From Mycetocola spongiae (GTDB lineage: Bacteria > Actinomycetota > Actinomycetes > Actinomycetales > Microbacteriaceae), in the NCBI RefSeq assembly GCF_020424085.1, contig NZ_CP080203.1, forward strand, positions 1,116,001 to 1,180,000: a stretch of DNA of 64,000 nucleotides, given 5' to 3'. Of this stretch, positions 41,558 through 49,773 are shown in pieces. The notes beneath the pieces were generated by a model. It was given only the letters and a program-made list of their open reading frames with translations. It did no database searches and was not told the DNA's origin. Numbering within the stretch: position 1 is the stretch's first letter; every line of letters starts with the position of its first letter. Both the position numbers and the translations under genes were made by a program.

Positions 41558-42586
41558 TTAGCCGAAGAGGACCGCCGCCTCGTCATAGCGCTCCTGGGGG
41601 ACGGTCTTCAGCCCGCCGAGGGCCTCGGCGAAGGGAACGCGCACGATATCGGTGCCGCGCAGCGCCACCATCGTGCCCCATTCGCGGTCCATGACCGAGT
41701 CGATTGCCGCCATGCCGAGGCGGGTAGCGAGCACGCGGTCATAGGCGCTCGGGACGCCGCCGCGCTGGAGGTGGCCGAGCACCGTGGCGCGGGACTCGAT
41801 GCCGGTGCGCTGCTCGATGATCGGGGCGAGGACATCCGCGATTCCGCCCAGGCGCGGACGATTAAAGGCGTCCAGGCCCTTCTCGGAGTGCGGGGTCTCC
41901 ATAGTGTCCAGGGTGAAGCCCTCGGAGACCACGATCATCGGCGCGCGGCCACGATCATTGGCCGAGTTGACCCATTCCAGGATCTGCTCCATCGATTTGG
42001 GCTGCTCGGGGATGAGGATGCCGTGGGCACCCGCGGCCATACCCGCGTGCAGGGCGATCCAGCCCACGTGACGGCCCATGACCTCCACAACCATGCAGCG
42101 GCGATGCGAATCGCCCGTGGTGCGCAGCCGGTCGATGGCCTCGGTGGCGATCTCCACCGCCGTATTAAAACCAAACGAATAATCGGTGGCATCGAGGTCG
42201 TTATCGATGGTCTTCGGGACGCCCACAATATTCAGGCCGGCATCGGTCAGGCGGCGGGCCGCGGCCAGCGTGCCCTCTCCGCCGATCGCGATCAGCGCGT
42301 CCATGCCCAGCCGGTTCATCGTGGCCTGGACGTTTTCGGGACCGCCGTGCGGGCCGTCGAAGGGATTGGTACGGCTGGTACCCAGTACCGTTCCGCCCTG
42401 TTTGGAGAGTCCGCGGACCTCGTGGCGGCTCAGCGGCATGGTCAGTCCCTCGACCACGCCCTTCCAGCCATCGCGAATTCCCACAAACTCCTGGTTATAA
42501 ACCGCGGTTCCCTTCAGCACAACACCGCGAATAACGGCATTGAGTCCGGGGCAGTCTCCACCGCTGGTGAGCACACCTATTCTCAT
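41558..42586 (-). CDS. pfkA: 6-phosphofructokinase
   Basis: A 342-residue phosphofructokinase that makes fructose 1,6-bisphosphate in glycolysis. It begins MRIGVLTSGGDCPGLNAVIRG. The phosphoryl-donor loop is GGEGTLAA, with Gly at the position that is Asp in PPi-dependent enzymes, so ATP is predicted as donor. The next motif is PKTIDND, with the Lys often seen in PPi enzymes: the mixed pattern of the actinobacterial group. EVMGRHVGW and EGF follow as expected. Confidence 0.93.
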   Translation of the reverse strand: MRIGVLTSGGDCPGLNAVIRGVVLKGTAVYNQEFVGIRDGWKGVVEGLTMPLSRHEVRGLSKQGGTVLGTSRTNPFDGPHGGPENVQATMNRLGMDALIAIGGEGTLAAARRLTDAGLNIVGVPKTIDNDLDATDYSFGFNTAVEIATEAIDRLRTTGDSHRRCMVVEVMGRHVGWIALHAGMAAGAHGILIPEQPKSMEQILEWVNSANDRGRAPMIVVSEGFTLDTMETPHSEKGLDAFNRPRLGGIADVLAPIIEQRTGIESRATVLGHLQRGGVPSAYDRVLATRLGMAAIDSVMDREWGTMVALRGTDIVRVPFAEALGGLKTVPQERYDEAAVLFG

Positions 42587-42723
42587 GAATAACTTCCTTT
42601 TGCGCGCAAAACGGCGATAGCGGGGTTCGCGCTACCGTCTTCAGTGAAGAATATCTTGTAACGGGTGCCACAGGATAATGCGCTGGCGGATTGGGAATCT
42701 GTGCACCCCGCGCCGGGAGCGCG

Positions 42724-42729
42724 TAGAAT
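42724..42729 (+). promoter_or_regulatory. -10 hexamer TAGAAT, leaderless start
   Basis: TAGAAT lies 6 nt before the ATG at 42736. Confidence 0.6.
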
Positions 42730-42735
42730 CGCGGC

Positions 42736-42993
42736 ATGGACTACGTACCCGCAGAAGGCAGCATCACCATGTTCTCCACCACGTGGTGTGGCTATTGCCA
42801 GCGACTCAAGACCCAGCTTGGCAAGGCCGGTATCGGCTATACCGAGATTAATATCGAGGAGACCCCGGGCACCGCGGAACTCGTTGCGAGCCTCAACGGC
42901 GGCAACCAGACCGTTCCCACGCTCATCTTCCCCGATGGCAGCTCCGCCACCAATCCCTCCCTGATCGAGGTCAAGAACCGCCTCGGACTCTAG
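42736..42993 (+). CDS. Mycoredoxin/glutaredoxin family protein
   Basis: An 85-residue thioredoxin-fold protein of the mycoredoxin type. The active site is TTWCGYCQRLK (Cys18-Gly-Tyr-Cys21), followed by the cis-Pro motif QTVPTLIFPDG and NPS near the end. It likely reduces mycothiol-mixed disulfides in the cytosol of this actinomycete. It is monocistronic and probably leaderless. Length and motif order match mycoredoxin-1. Confidence 0.93.
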   Translation: MDYVPAEGSITMFSTTWCGYCQRLKTQLGKAGIGYTEINIEETPGTAELVASLNGGNQTVPTLIFPDGSSATNPSLIEVKNRLGL

Positions 42994-43015
42994 GCTGCCG
43001 GTCCCGCCGCGGGCA

Positions 43016-43045
43016 TTGCCGGGCGGGCCAATCCTGGTTTAGAGT
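43016..43045 (+). promoter_or_regulatory. Candidate promoter upstream of the reverse transcriptase
   Basis: TTGCCG (43016-43021) and TAGAGT (43040-43045), spaced 18 nt, would start a transcript near 43052, about 235 nt before the chosen reverse transcriptase start. Confidence 0.4.
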
Positions 43046-43110
43046 GGGGCCCGAGTGGCGGGTTTTCTCCGGCGCGGTGAGGCGGGTGATCCACATCATG
43101 GTGACATCCT

Positions 43111-43129
43111 CCCCGGGGTTACCCCGGGG
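43111..43129 (+). repeat. Inverted repeat, 9-nt arms, 1-nt spacer
   Basis: CCCCGGGGT and ACCCCGGGG face each other around a single T; each arm also holds a CCCCGGGG palindrome. Confidence 0.6.
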
Positions 43130-43155
43130 CACGCAGTCCGAGCTATTATCCACGC

Positions 43156-43196
43156 CTCGGGTGCCCCGCAGCGCTTCGCGCAGCCCGGCATCCGAG
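43156..43196 (+). repeat. 10-bp stem with 21-nt loop
   Basis: CTCGGGTGCC (43156-43165) pairs fully with GGCATCCGAG (43187-43196) in RNA, with one G-U pair. The loop contains a smaller AGCGCTTCGCG self-pairing element. Confidence 0.5.
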
Positions 43197-43286
43197 ACCA
43201 GTGCAGGGTCACCGCCCGGCGGGCCCGCCGCTTCCCCCTCCCCCGGGGCGCGGATACTCGCGCGCCGCCCCGCCGCCGATCTTGGG

Positions 43287-44612
43287 ATGATTTCCTCCGC
43301 GCTCGCCCACGGCTTTTTGGCCGCGAGCACCGAGGCCGATTGGGCGCGCGCCCCGCTGATCGCGGCGGGTTCGGCCGTGCTCGGGGCGCGCCGGCGCTGG
43401 TTGCCCGCGCTTGTGGACGATGTCCTGCGGGCCTTTCCCCGGCCGCCGCTGCGCGGGCTGCGGGAGCTGCGCGAATGGATAGCCTCCGCGCCGGGCCCGA
43501 TCGCGGCCGTCGAGGCCGCCGCGGAGCGCGGCCGGCCGCTGCGCCTCGCGCGGCATCCGGTCTATCACGAGCCCGGCGCCGCCCCCGGGGGCATGCCCGC
43601 GAATCCCGCGGAGCTCGCCGCGCTATGCTCGATCGCCCCCGGACAGCTGGAGTGGTTCGCCGATACGCGGCTCTGGAATCGGCGGCTTTCCGGCGACCAG
43701 CATAGGCTCGAGCACTATCGCTATCGATGGCTCGAACGCCCGGGGCGCGTACCGCGGCTGCTGGAAATTCCGGGCGAACGCCTGCGGGCGGTGCAGCGTT
43801 CCGTGCTGGATTGCGTGCTGGCCGAGCTGCCCGTGCATCCCGCGGCCCACGGTTTTGTTCCGGGACGCGATGCGCGCTCGGGAGCCGCCGCGCATACCGG
43901 GCGCGACGTGGTGATCGGACTGGACCTAAGAACATTTTTTGCGCGCGTGGGCTATCCGCAGATTCTCCGGGTGCTGCGCGCGGCGGGCCATACCGAGGCG
44001 GTTGCCACGCTGATCGCGGGGCTGTCCACCCATGCCGTGCCGCCGCGCATCCTGCGGGAGATGCCGCCGGGCGGCAGCCCCGAGGAACGCTTTGCGCTCC
44101 GCCGGGCCCTCGCGGCGCGCCACCTGCCTCAGGGCGCCCCCACCTCCCCGGCCCTGGCCAATCTGGTCAGTGCCGGGCTGGATCGCCGCCTCGCCGGCTG
44201 GGCGCAAAAATTTGGTGCTACCTATACCCGCTATGCCGATGATCTCACCTTCAGCGGCGACCGCGCCCTGCGCTCGCGCGCGACCCGCTTTATCCGCGGC
44301 GTGGACCTGATCATCGCGGAGGAGGGGCACGCCCTGAACCCGCGCAAGACCCGGGTTCAGCCCGCCGCCATCAGCCAGCGCGTGACCGGAATCGTGGTAA
44401 ATCGGCACCCCAATTTGCCGCGCCGCGAATACGATCTCCTGCGCGCGATCCTGCATAATTGCGCGCTGCACGGCCCCGCGTCTCAAAACCGCGCGGGCCA
44501 CCCGGATTTCCGGGCTCACCTGCGCGGGCGCATCGGCTGGGCCGCCGCGCTCAACCCCGACCGGGAGGCGGCGCTCACCGCCGCCTTTAACCGGATCGAC
44601 TGGGACCGCTAA
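43287..44612 (+). CDS. Retron-type reverse transcriptase with N-terminal extension
   Basis: A reverse transcriptase of about 441 residues. The polymerase palm has the catalytic YADDLTFSG, HLPQGAPTSPALANL and DLRTFF (first Asp). Retron-like features are HGFVPGRDARSGAAAH (near the NAxxH position) and RVTGIVVNRHPNLPR (VTG motif), then LRAILHN and a C-terminal HLRGRIGWAAALNP. About 115 residues precede the palm, including VLGARRRWLPALVDDVL, as in long myxobacterial retron enzymes. ATG 43287 is chosen where similarity begins; 43098 (with GGTGAT upstream) is the alternative, giving 504 residues. No effector gene is adjacent. Confidence 0.82.
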   Translation: MISSALAHGFLAASTEADWARAPLIAAGSAVLGARRRWLPALVDDVLRAFPRPPLRGLRELREWIASAPGPIAAVEAAAERGRPLRLARHPVYHEPGAAPGGMPANPAELAALCSIAPGQLEWFADTRLWNRRLSGDQHRLEHYRYRWLERPGRVPRLLEIPGERLRAVQRSVLDCVLAELPVHPAAHGFVPGRDARSGAAAHTGRDVVIGLDLRTFFARVGYPQILRVLRAAGHTEAVATLIAGLSTHAVPPRILREMPPGGSPEERFALRRALAARHLPQGAPTSPALANLVSAGLDRRLAGWAQKFGATYTRYADDLTFSGDRALRSRATRFIRGVDLIIAEEGHALNPRKTRVQPAAISQRVTGIVVNRHPNLPRREYDLLRAILHNCALHGPASQNRAGHPDFRAHLRGRIGWAAALNPDREAALTAAFNRIDWDR

Positions 44613-45005
44613 TTAGCGGCGGGACCCGCCGCTGCGCCGATCGGTCTCATCGCGCACCTTAATAAATACCCCCGCGGCCGCCAAAAACAGCGGCACGGTC
44701 ATCGTGATAATAAACAGGATGCCCGGGTCGATCGTAAACGGCCACGTGGGCAGCGGGAAGATCGGGTTATAGAACAGCACCACGGGCACCAGGCCGATCA
44801 GCCAGAGCGGCTTCTCGGCCTTCACCGCGAAGACGGCCATGATCGCCACGAGGATGCTCACGATAAACCGCACGATGAAGTAAAGATCGTTATCCAGCAG
44901 CGCCACGGTGGCCATCAGAATCACGGCCGACAGCAGCCCGGGGGCCAGGGCCGGACGGGTGAAGTCCGGCACCTGGGATCCGCGGGCGGGGGTGTTTTTG
45001 GCCAT
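44613..45005 (-). CDS. Small four-helix membrane protein
   Basis: An unrecognised 130-residue integral membrane protein with about four helices (roughly residues 20-37, 42-60, 67-82 and 94-115) and a basic C-terminus. The segment VLFYNPIFPLPTWPFTIDPG between helices 3 and 4 resembles small uncharacterised membrane families such as DUF6804, but I am not sure of the match. AGGAG precedes the ATG. It lies 2 nt after the SNF2 helicase gene in one operon. Confidence 0.7.
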   Translation of the reverse strand: MAKNTPARGSQVPDFTRPALAPGLLSAVILMATVALLDNDLYFIVRFIVSILVAIMAVFAVKAEKPLWLIGLVPVVLFYNPIFPLPTWPFTIDPGILFIITMTVPLFLAAAGVFIKVRDETDRRSGGSRR

Positions 45006-45007
45006 GC

Positions 45008-47209
45008 CTACTCCTCGATTGCGTCGCGCAGCAGCGAGATCAGCGCATTCAGCTGCACCGAATCGCTGGACTCCACGGCCTGATCGCTGCCGTCCAGCGC
45101 GCGCGCCGCGAGGCCCTGCTTGGAATCGATCAGCTCGGCGATCTTGGAGTCGATCGTATGGGCGGCGATGATGCGCCACGCGGTGACCGGCTCGGCCTGA
45201 CCGATGCGGTGCACGCGGTCGATGGCCTGGGTCTGCTCGGCGGCGGTCCAGCTCAGTTCCGCAAGCACCACGTTGGAGGAGGCCTGAAGGTTCAGGCCCA
45301 CGCCCGCGGCGGTGAGTGAACAGACCGCGACCGAGACGCCCGGATCGTTGTTAAAGGCGTCGATGGCCTCCTGGCGCGCCGGGGTGGACTGGTCTCCGCG
45401 GATCGAGACGGTGCGCAGGCCGCGGCCCGCAAGCACCTGCTCGGCGGTATCCATCACGTCGATATGCTTCGCGAAGAACACCACCTTGCCCACCGAGTGG
45501 GCAAGCTGCGCGGTATAGTCGGCGGCCAGCACGGCCTTGGCCTGACCGATGCGGCGCACCATCGTAAAGACGTTCTCGCCGCCGCCGGCGGCCTTGGACT
45601 CGTCCAGCTCACCCTGGGCCACGAGGCGCATGATGTCCAGATCGGGACCCACGGGTCGGCTCTCGCGGTCGGGGCGGGCCGCGATGATGCGGTTATATTT
45701 GGCGAGCAGGCGCTGGCCCAGCTCGCGCTCGGCATCGCGGATCGAGCGGCCGAGGTCATCGTCCAGCTCCACGGGGATATCGGCAACCATCTTGCTGGGC
45801 AGGTCCTTGGCCACGTCGATCTTCTTGCGGCGGACGATACCCATCTCGATCACGGCCTCGCGGGCCTCGGGATAAAACGCGGGCTCGGCGGGCGTGAGGC
45901 CGTTTTCCTCCAGCTTGCGCATCAGCTCGGGCCCGGGCTTATCACCCGTGGTCCAGCCGAGGAACTGCCAGATGGCGTTAAAGTCCTCCACGTCGTTGAT
46001 CAGCGGCGTCCCCGTGAGCGCCATCAGCAGCGGCTTGCCACCGGGCGCTGTGCGCCGGATGCGCTGGGCGAGCGAGAGCACATGCTGCGAACGCTGCGAG
46101 TGCAGGTTCTTAATAAAGTGGGCCTCGTCCACCACCATGCCGCGGAAGCCCAGCGTGCTCAGCCAGGCGAGGTGGCGATCCAGGACCTCATAATTCACGA
46201 TAAACACATCGGCGAAGGCGTCGATATCGCGGCCATCGCCGTGGATCACGGTGGCGCGGCGGCCGGGCGTCCAGCGCTCAACCTCGCGGGCCCAGTTCAT
46301 CTTGACCACATTGGGCACCACCACCAGCAGCGGATACGCCCCCGCGACCGAGGCGGCCAGCAGCGATTGTGCGGTCTTTCCCAGTCCGGGCTCATCGGCC
46401 AGCAGGAAGCTGCGGTGGCCGCGGTTCACGGCCTCCACAAAACGCGCCTGGTGGCGCATGATCTCGCGGCCGGGGGGTGCCAGGCGGTCGATCTTCGGTG
46501 CCTCCGGCAGGGGCATGCACGCGGATGAACCGCCCGAGCCCATCTCAAAGGACTTATACAGCGGCCCCATCAGCTCCCAGCTGTCCAGGCGGCCGCGCGA
46601 GGCGGGCTCGGCGGAAACCGGGGTGGTATCGGGGGCGAGGAACGGATTGGAACGCAGCCGGGCCTTCACCGAGACCGGGAGGACCTGCTTCTGCGAGAGC
46701 TCGGCGGGGATGATCTGCTCGGGCGCGGGCGCCTGGGTCGTGATGATCAGTTCCTCGGGGCTGAGCTCGGCACCGGATTCCAGCAGCCAATCGCGGCGCA
46801 TCTTCTGGGCCACGGGGTTGGTGGCCGAATCGGCCTCCAGCAGCGTGATCAGAGAGGTATCGCGCGCGGCGGTCTTGGCGAGGATCGTGGCCACACCGTC
46901 GAGGCGCTTCAGCAGCTCGGCCTTGCTCGACTCGCTCAGCTCGGTGGAGCCCTTTACCCGGGCCCGCTCCTCGCGCACGAGGAACGCAATGACCTGGAAC
47001 TTGGTGCGGTTGGTCGGCCCCACCTTGCCCTTTTGGGCCTTGGCCTCGACCTCGCGCACCTTGCGGGCGAGGATCGGGATGATGGGGGCTTCCTCGTCGT
47101 GACGAGACGCGGCGTTACGCGGGGCCGATTTACGGTTCGACGAACCCCGCGATGACGCGTTGCGATTCGACGATCGGCCCGATGAACGGCGTTGACCGGT
47201 GTTCGGCAT
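45008..47209 (-). CDS. SNF2 family DEAD/DEAH-box helicase
   Basis: A 733-residue SNF2-type DNA translocase. The first 40 residues are Ser/Arg/Asn-rich and disordered; about 200 residues of unknown helical sequence follow. The motor has Walker A ADEPGLGKTAQ, motif II VVDEAHFIKN, ALTGTP (motif III), then helicase C with GVGLNLQASSNVVLAELSW and QAIDRVHRIGQ. This resembles SMARCAL1/HepA-type proteins acting in DNA repair or transcription recycling. AGGAGGAG precedes the ATG at 47209. It heads a two-gene operon with a small membrane protein. Confidence 0.9.
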   Translation of the reverse strand: MPNTGQRRSSGRSSNRNASSRGSSNRKSAPRNAASRHDEEAPIIPILARKVREVEAKAQKGKVGPTNRTKFQVIAFLVREERARVKGSTELSESSKAELLKRLDGVATILAKTAARDTSLITLLEADSATNPVAQKMRRDWLLESGAELSPEELIITTQAPAPEQIIPAELSQKQVLPVSVKARLRSNPFLAPDTTPVSAEPASRGRLDSWELMGPLYKSFEMGSGGSSACMPLPEAPKIDRLAPPGREIMRHQARFVEAVNRGHRSFLLADEPGLGKTAQSLLAASVAGAYPLLVVVPNVVKMNWAREVERWTPGRRATVIHGDGRDIDAFADVFIVNYEVLDRHLAWLSTLGFRGMVVDEAHFIKNLHSQRSQHVLSLAQRIRRTAPGGKPLLMALTGTPLINDVEDFNAIWQFLGWTTGDKPGPELMRKLEENGLTPAEPAFYPEAREAVIEMGIVRRKKIDVAKDLPSKMVADIPVELDDDLGRSIRDAERELGQRLLAKYNRIIAARPDRESRPVGPDLDIMRLVAQGELDESKAAGGGENVFTMVRRIGQAKAVLAADYTAQLAHSVGKVVFFAKHIDVMDTAEQVLAGRGLRTVSIRGDQSTPARQEAIDAFNNDPGVSVAVCSLTAAGVGLNLQASSNVVLAELSWTAAEQTQAIDRVHRIGQAEPVTAWRIIAAHTIDSKIAELIDSKQGLAARALDGSDQAVESSDSVQLNALISLLRDAIEE

Positions 47210-47481
47210 GCTCCTCCTGAGCGCTCGAGTGCCCAGCCGATTCGGCTGGATTCGAAACTGCGGCCGGCGCTGTGCGTGGAGTGTGTTGGGCCGCCGTCGA
47301 GTGGATTCACCGCGTGCCAAACACCCGGAGCACAAGGCGGGCGCGGGTTCATTGTACGACACCGCGGGCCGCCCTCACGAAAACCCGCGCGGAGTTTCTT
47401 GACGCGCGCGTCGCGTGGCGGCCGCGGAACGGCCGCTATTTGCCTCCGCCACGCCCGGTCGATTTTCCAGAACGAGTGTCA

Positions 47482-47487
47482 TAAAAT
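47482..47487 (+). promoter_or_regulatory. -10 hexamer TAAAAT, leaderless start
   Basis: TAAAAT lies 6 nt before the ATG at 47494. The rest of the 284-bp divergent gap (47210-47493) shows no gene. Confidence 0.55.
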
Positions 47488-47493
47488 TGGGGA

Positions 47494-48861
47494 ATGAGCA
47501 CCCCGATCCCCCGCGTCCCCGCCCCCGAGGCGGCGGTCGAACGCTTCCGCAGCCTGCTGCGCCTGCCCACCGTGTCCCGCGATGATGAATCGCTGATCGA
47601 GTGGGAACACTTTGATGCGTTTATCACCCTCATCGCCGAGCTTTATCCCGAGGTGCACCGCACGCTGAGCCTGGAAAAAATCGACGGCTATTCGCTGCTC
47701 TTTCGCTGGCCCGGCGCCGTGGCCGAGAATCCCACCGTGCTGATGGGCCACTATGACGTGGTTTCGGTAAATACCGGCGCGGAGGATATCCCGTGGACCC
47801 ATCCGCCGTTTGCCGCCGAGATCACCGGCGAGGGTGAGGAGCGAGTGCTGTGGGGCCGCGGCACCCTCGACGATAAGGGTGCCGTGGTGGCGATCCTGGA
47901 GGCCGTGGAGGCCGAGATCCTCGCGGGCCATACGCCCGAACGTGATCTTTATCTGAGCTTTGGCCATAACGAGGAGACGTTTGGTTCGGGGGCGGCCCAC
48001 GTGGTGGATGTCCTCGCCTCCCGCGGCATCACCCCGGGGCTGGTCCTGGATGAGGGCGGCGCGGTGGTGGCCGGGCCGCTGCCGGGCATGACCCGCCAGG
48101 TCGCCGTGGTGGGCACCACCGAGAAGGGCATCGCCACCATTGTGCTGAGCGTGAAGCAGGAGGGCGGACACGCCTCGACCCCGCCGCGGGTGCCCGCCAC
48201 CGCGCGCCTGGCCGCGGCGATCACCGCCGTGAATAGCCATCCTTTCCCGGGCCGCATGGCCGCCCCCGCGGTGGAGCTGCTGCGCACGCTGGGCCCGCAC
48301 TCCGCCGCGCCGCTGCCGTTTATCGCTCGGCATATCGACCGGCTGAAGCCCGTGATCACCCGGATCCTGCCGCGCCTCGGCGCCGAGACCGCCGCGCTGG
48401 TGCGCACCACCACCGTGGTGACACAGCTCTCGGGGGCCTCCGCGGCCAACGCACTGCCCGAGCGGGCCACCGCGACGCTGAACGTGCGCATTGCCGTGGG
48501 CTCCTCCGTGGCCGGTACCGTCCGCTATCTGCGCCGGGTAATCGGCGATCCTCGTGTGGATATCGAGGTGCGCGAGGCCTCCGAACCCTCGCCCGTGTCC
48601 CCGAGCAGCGGGCCGGCCTGGGAGCGGATCACCGCCGCACTGGGGGTGGCCGTACCCGATGCCCTGGTGACCCCGTATGTGATGCTCGCGGCGAGCGACG
48701 CGCGCCACTTCGCGCGCATTTCGAAGTATGTTTATCGCGCCACACCATTCCGGATGACACTCGAGGAGCGCGCGGGCCTGCACGCCGTAAACGAGCGGAT
48801 TCGGGTACACACCTGGCTCGAGGGCATCGCGTTTTATCGGTCGCTGGTACACAGCTCCTAG
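47494..48861 (+). CDS. M20 family metallopeptidase
   Basis: A 455-residue zinc peptidase of the M20/M25/M40 family. Metal-ligand motifs are MGHYDVVSV (His, Asp), WGRGTLDDKG (bridging Asp) and GHNEETFGSGAAH (catalytic Glu-Glu). The dimerisation domain starts near KGIATIVLSVKQEGGHAS. It resembles carboxypeptidase PM20D1/CPS-like enzymes that act on N-acyl amino acids or dipeptides. There is no signal peptide, so it is probably cytosolic. It is monocistronic with a leaderless-type promoter. Confidence 0.9.
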   Translation: MSTPIPRVPAPEAAVERFRSLLRLPTVSRDDESLIEWEHFDAFITLIAELYPEVHRTLSLEKIDGYSLLFRWPGAVAENPTVLMGHYDVVSVNTGAEDIPWTHPPFAAEITGEGEERVLWGRGTLDDKGAVVAILEAVEAEILAGHTPERDLYLSFGHNEETFGSGAAHVVDVLASRGITPGLVLDEGGAVVAGPLPGMTRQVAVVGTTEKGIATIVLSVKQEGGHASTPPRVPATARLAAAITAVNSHPFPGRMAAPAVELLRTLGPHSAAPLPFIARHIDRLKPVITRILPRLGAETAALVRTTTVVTQLSGASAANALPERATATLNVRIAVGSSVAGTVRYLRRVIGDPRVDIEVREASEPSPVSPSSGPAWERITAALGVAVPDALVTPYVMLAASDARHFARISKYVYRATPFRMTLEERAGLHAVNERIRVHTWLEGIAFYRSLVHSS

Positions 48862-48906
48862 CGAACGCAGGGGGTGCACCCCGCCGGGCGCACCCCCGTC
48901 CTCGCC

Positions 48907-48912
48907 TACACT
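48907..48912 (+). promoter_or_regulatory. -10 hexamer TACACT, leaderless start
   Basis: TACACT lies 6 nt before the GTG at 48919; no ribosome site is visible. Confidence 0.6.
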
Positions 48913-48918
48913 GGTTCC

Positions 48919-49773
48919 GTGAATACTTACGACTTAGCCCCGGCCCGCGTCGATTCCGTGACACTCACGAACGGCCGGGCCCTGGGATACGCCGAGTTTG
49001 GTTCCCCCGAGGGAACCCCCGTCCTCTTTATTGCCGGGGCCGCGACCGGCCGCCTGATGCACTTCGGCGGTGAGCTGCTCCGGGATCGGGATATTCGCCT
49101 CATCACCTTTGACCGACCGGGCCTCGGCTCCTCCGCTCCCGTGGCCGAAAAAACCCTGCGCGGGGTGGCCGAGGACGTGCGCGAGCTGCTCGCCGCGCTG
49201 GGCCTGGGCACCGTGGCGGCCGTGGCCAATTCCCAGGGTGCGCCGTTTGGCCTGGCCCTCGCCGCCGCCGGGGTGGTGTCCTCGCTCACGCTGGTATCGC
49301 CCGCCGATGAGCTGGCCCATCCCGCGCTCGCGCCGCTGCTGCCCGCACCCCTGGCCGACCTGGTCGCGGATGTGGCGGAGGATCCCGCGGGCTCGCTCGC
49401 GCGCTTCTCCTCGTTTACGGGAGAGGATATCTGGGCGCTCACGCTGGGCAGCGTGGACCCCTCCGATGAGGAGGTTTATGCCGACCCCGCGTTCCGGGCG
49501 CTCTATCGGCGCGCGCTGGACGAGGCCCTGAGCCCGGGCAGCGCGGGTTATGCCTCCGATACGCTGCTCGCATTCTCGCGCTGGAACCTGCCGCTGGAAT
49601 CGATCACGGTGCCCGTGAGCATCTGGTTTGGCGACCGCGATACGGTGCACTCCCCCGATCTGGGCCTCTCGCTCGCGGGCCGCATCCCCACCGCCACCCG
49701 GCATATCGTGGACGGCGTGGGAGGCTCGCTGCTCTGGGCCGAGCCCGGGCTTTTCCTCGGCTTCCTCGACTAA
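48919..49773 (+). CDS. Alpha/beta hydrolase
   Basis: A 284-residue alpha/beta-hydrolase-fold protein. The oxyanion/strand region is TPVLFIAGAATGR and the second conserved segment is TFDRPGLGSSAP. The nucleophile elbow is VANSQGAPFG, with Ser in an N-S-Q-G context instead of the usual G-x-S-x-G. A late GDRD segment may carry the acid. The usual C-terminal His is not obvious. Substrate is unknown. The stop codon overlaps the convergent gene by 4 nt. Confidence 0.8.
   Translation: MNTYDLAPARVDSVTLTNGRALGYAEFGSPEGTPVLFIAGAATGRLMHFGGELLRDRDIRLITFDRPGLGSSAPVAEKTLRGVAEDVRELLAALGLGTVAAVANSQGAPFGLALAAAGVVSSLTLVSPADELAHPALAPLLPAPLADLVADVAEDPAGSLARFSSFTGEDIWALTLGSVDPSDEEVYADPAFRALYRRALDEALSPGSAGYASDTLLAFSRWNLPLESITVPVSIWFGDRDTVHSPDLGLSLAGRIPTATRHIVDGVGGSLLWAEPGLFLGFLD

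Larger units (their letters stand above)
43050..43286 (+). ncRNA. Candidate structured leader / msr-msd-like RNA
   Basis: The region before the reverse transcriptase core looks non-coding: the in-frame reading is Ser/Pro-rich and holds two TTA codons within 13 codons. It contains a 19-nt inverted repeat (43111-43129) and a 10-bp stem with one G-U pair (43156-43165 with 43187-43196). GTGGCGGG (43055) can pair with CCCGCCGC (43269), which would be a1/a2-like ends. In such GC-rich DNA these pairings may be chance. Confidence 0.3.

Noticed and set aside
43044-43097. Reverse transcriptase start at GTG 43044
   Set aside because: No ribosome site, overlaps the TAGAGT hexamer, and the first 80 residues have low complexity with TTA codons.
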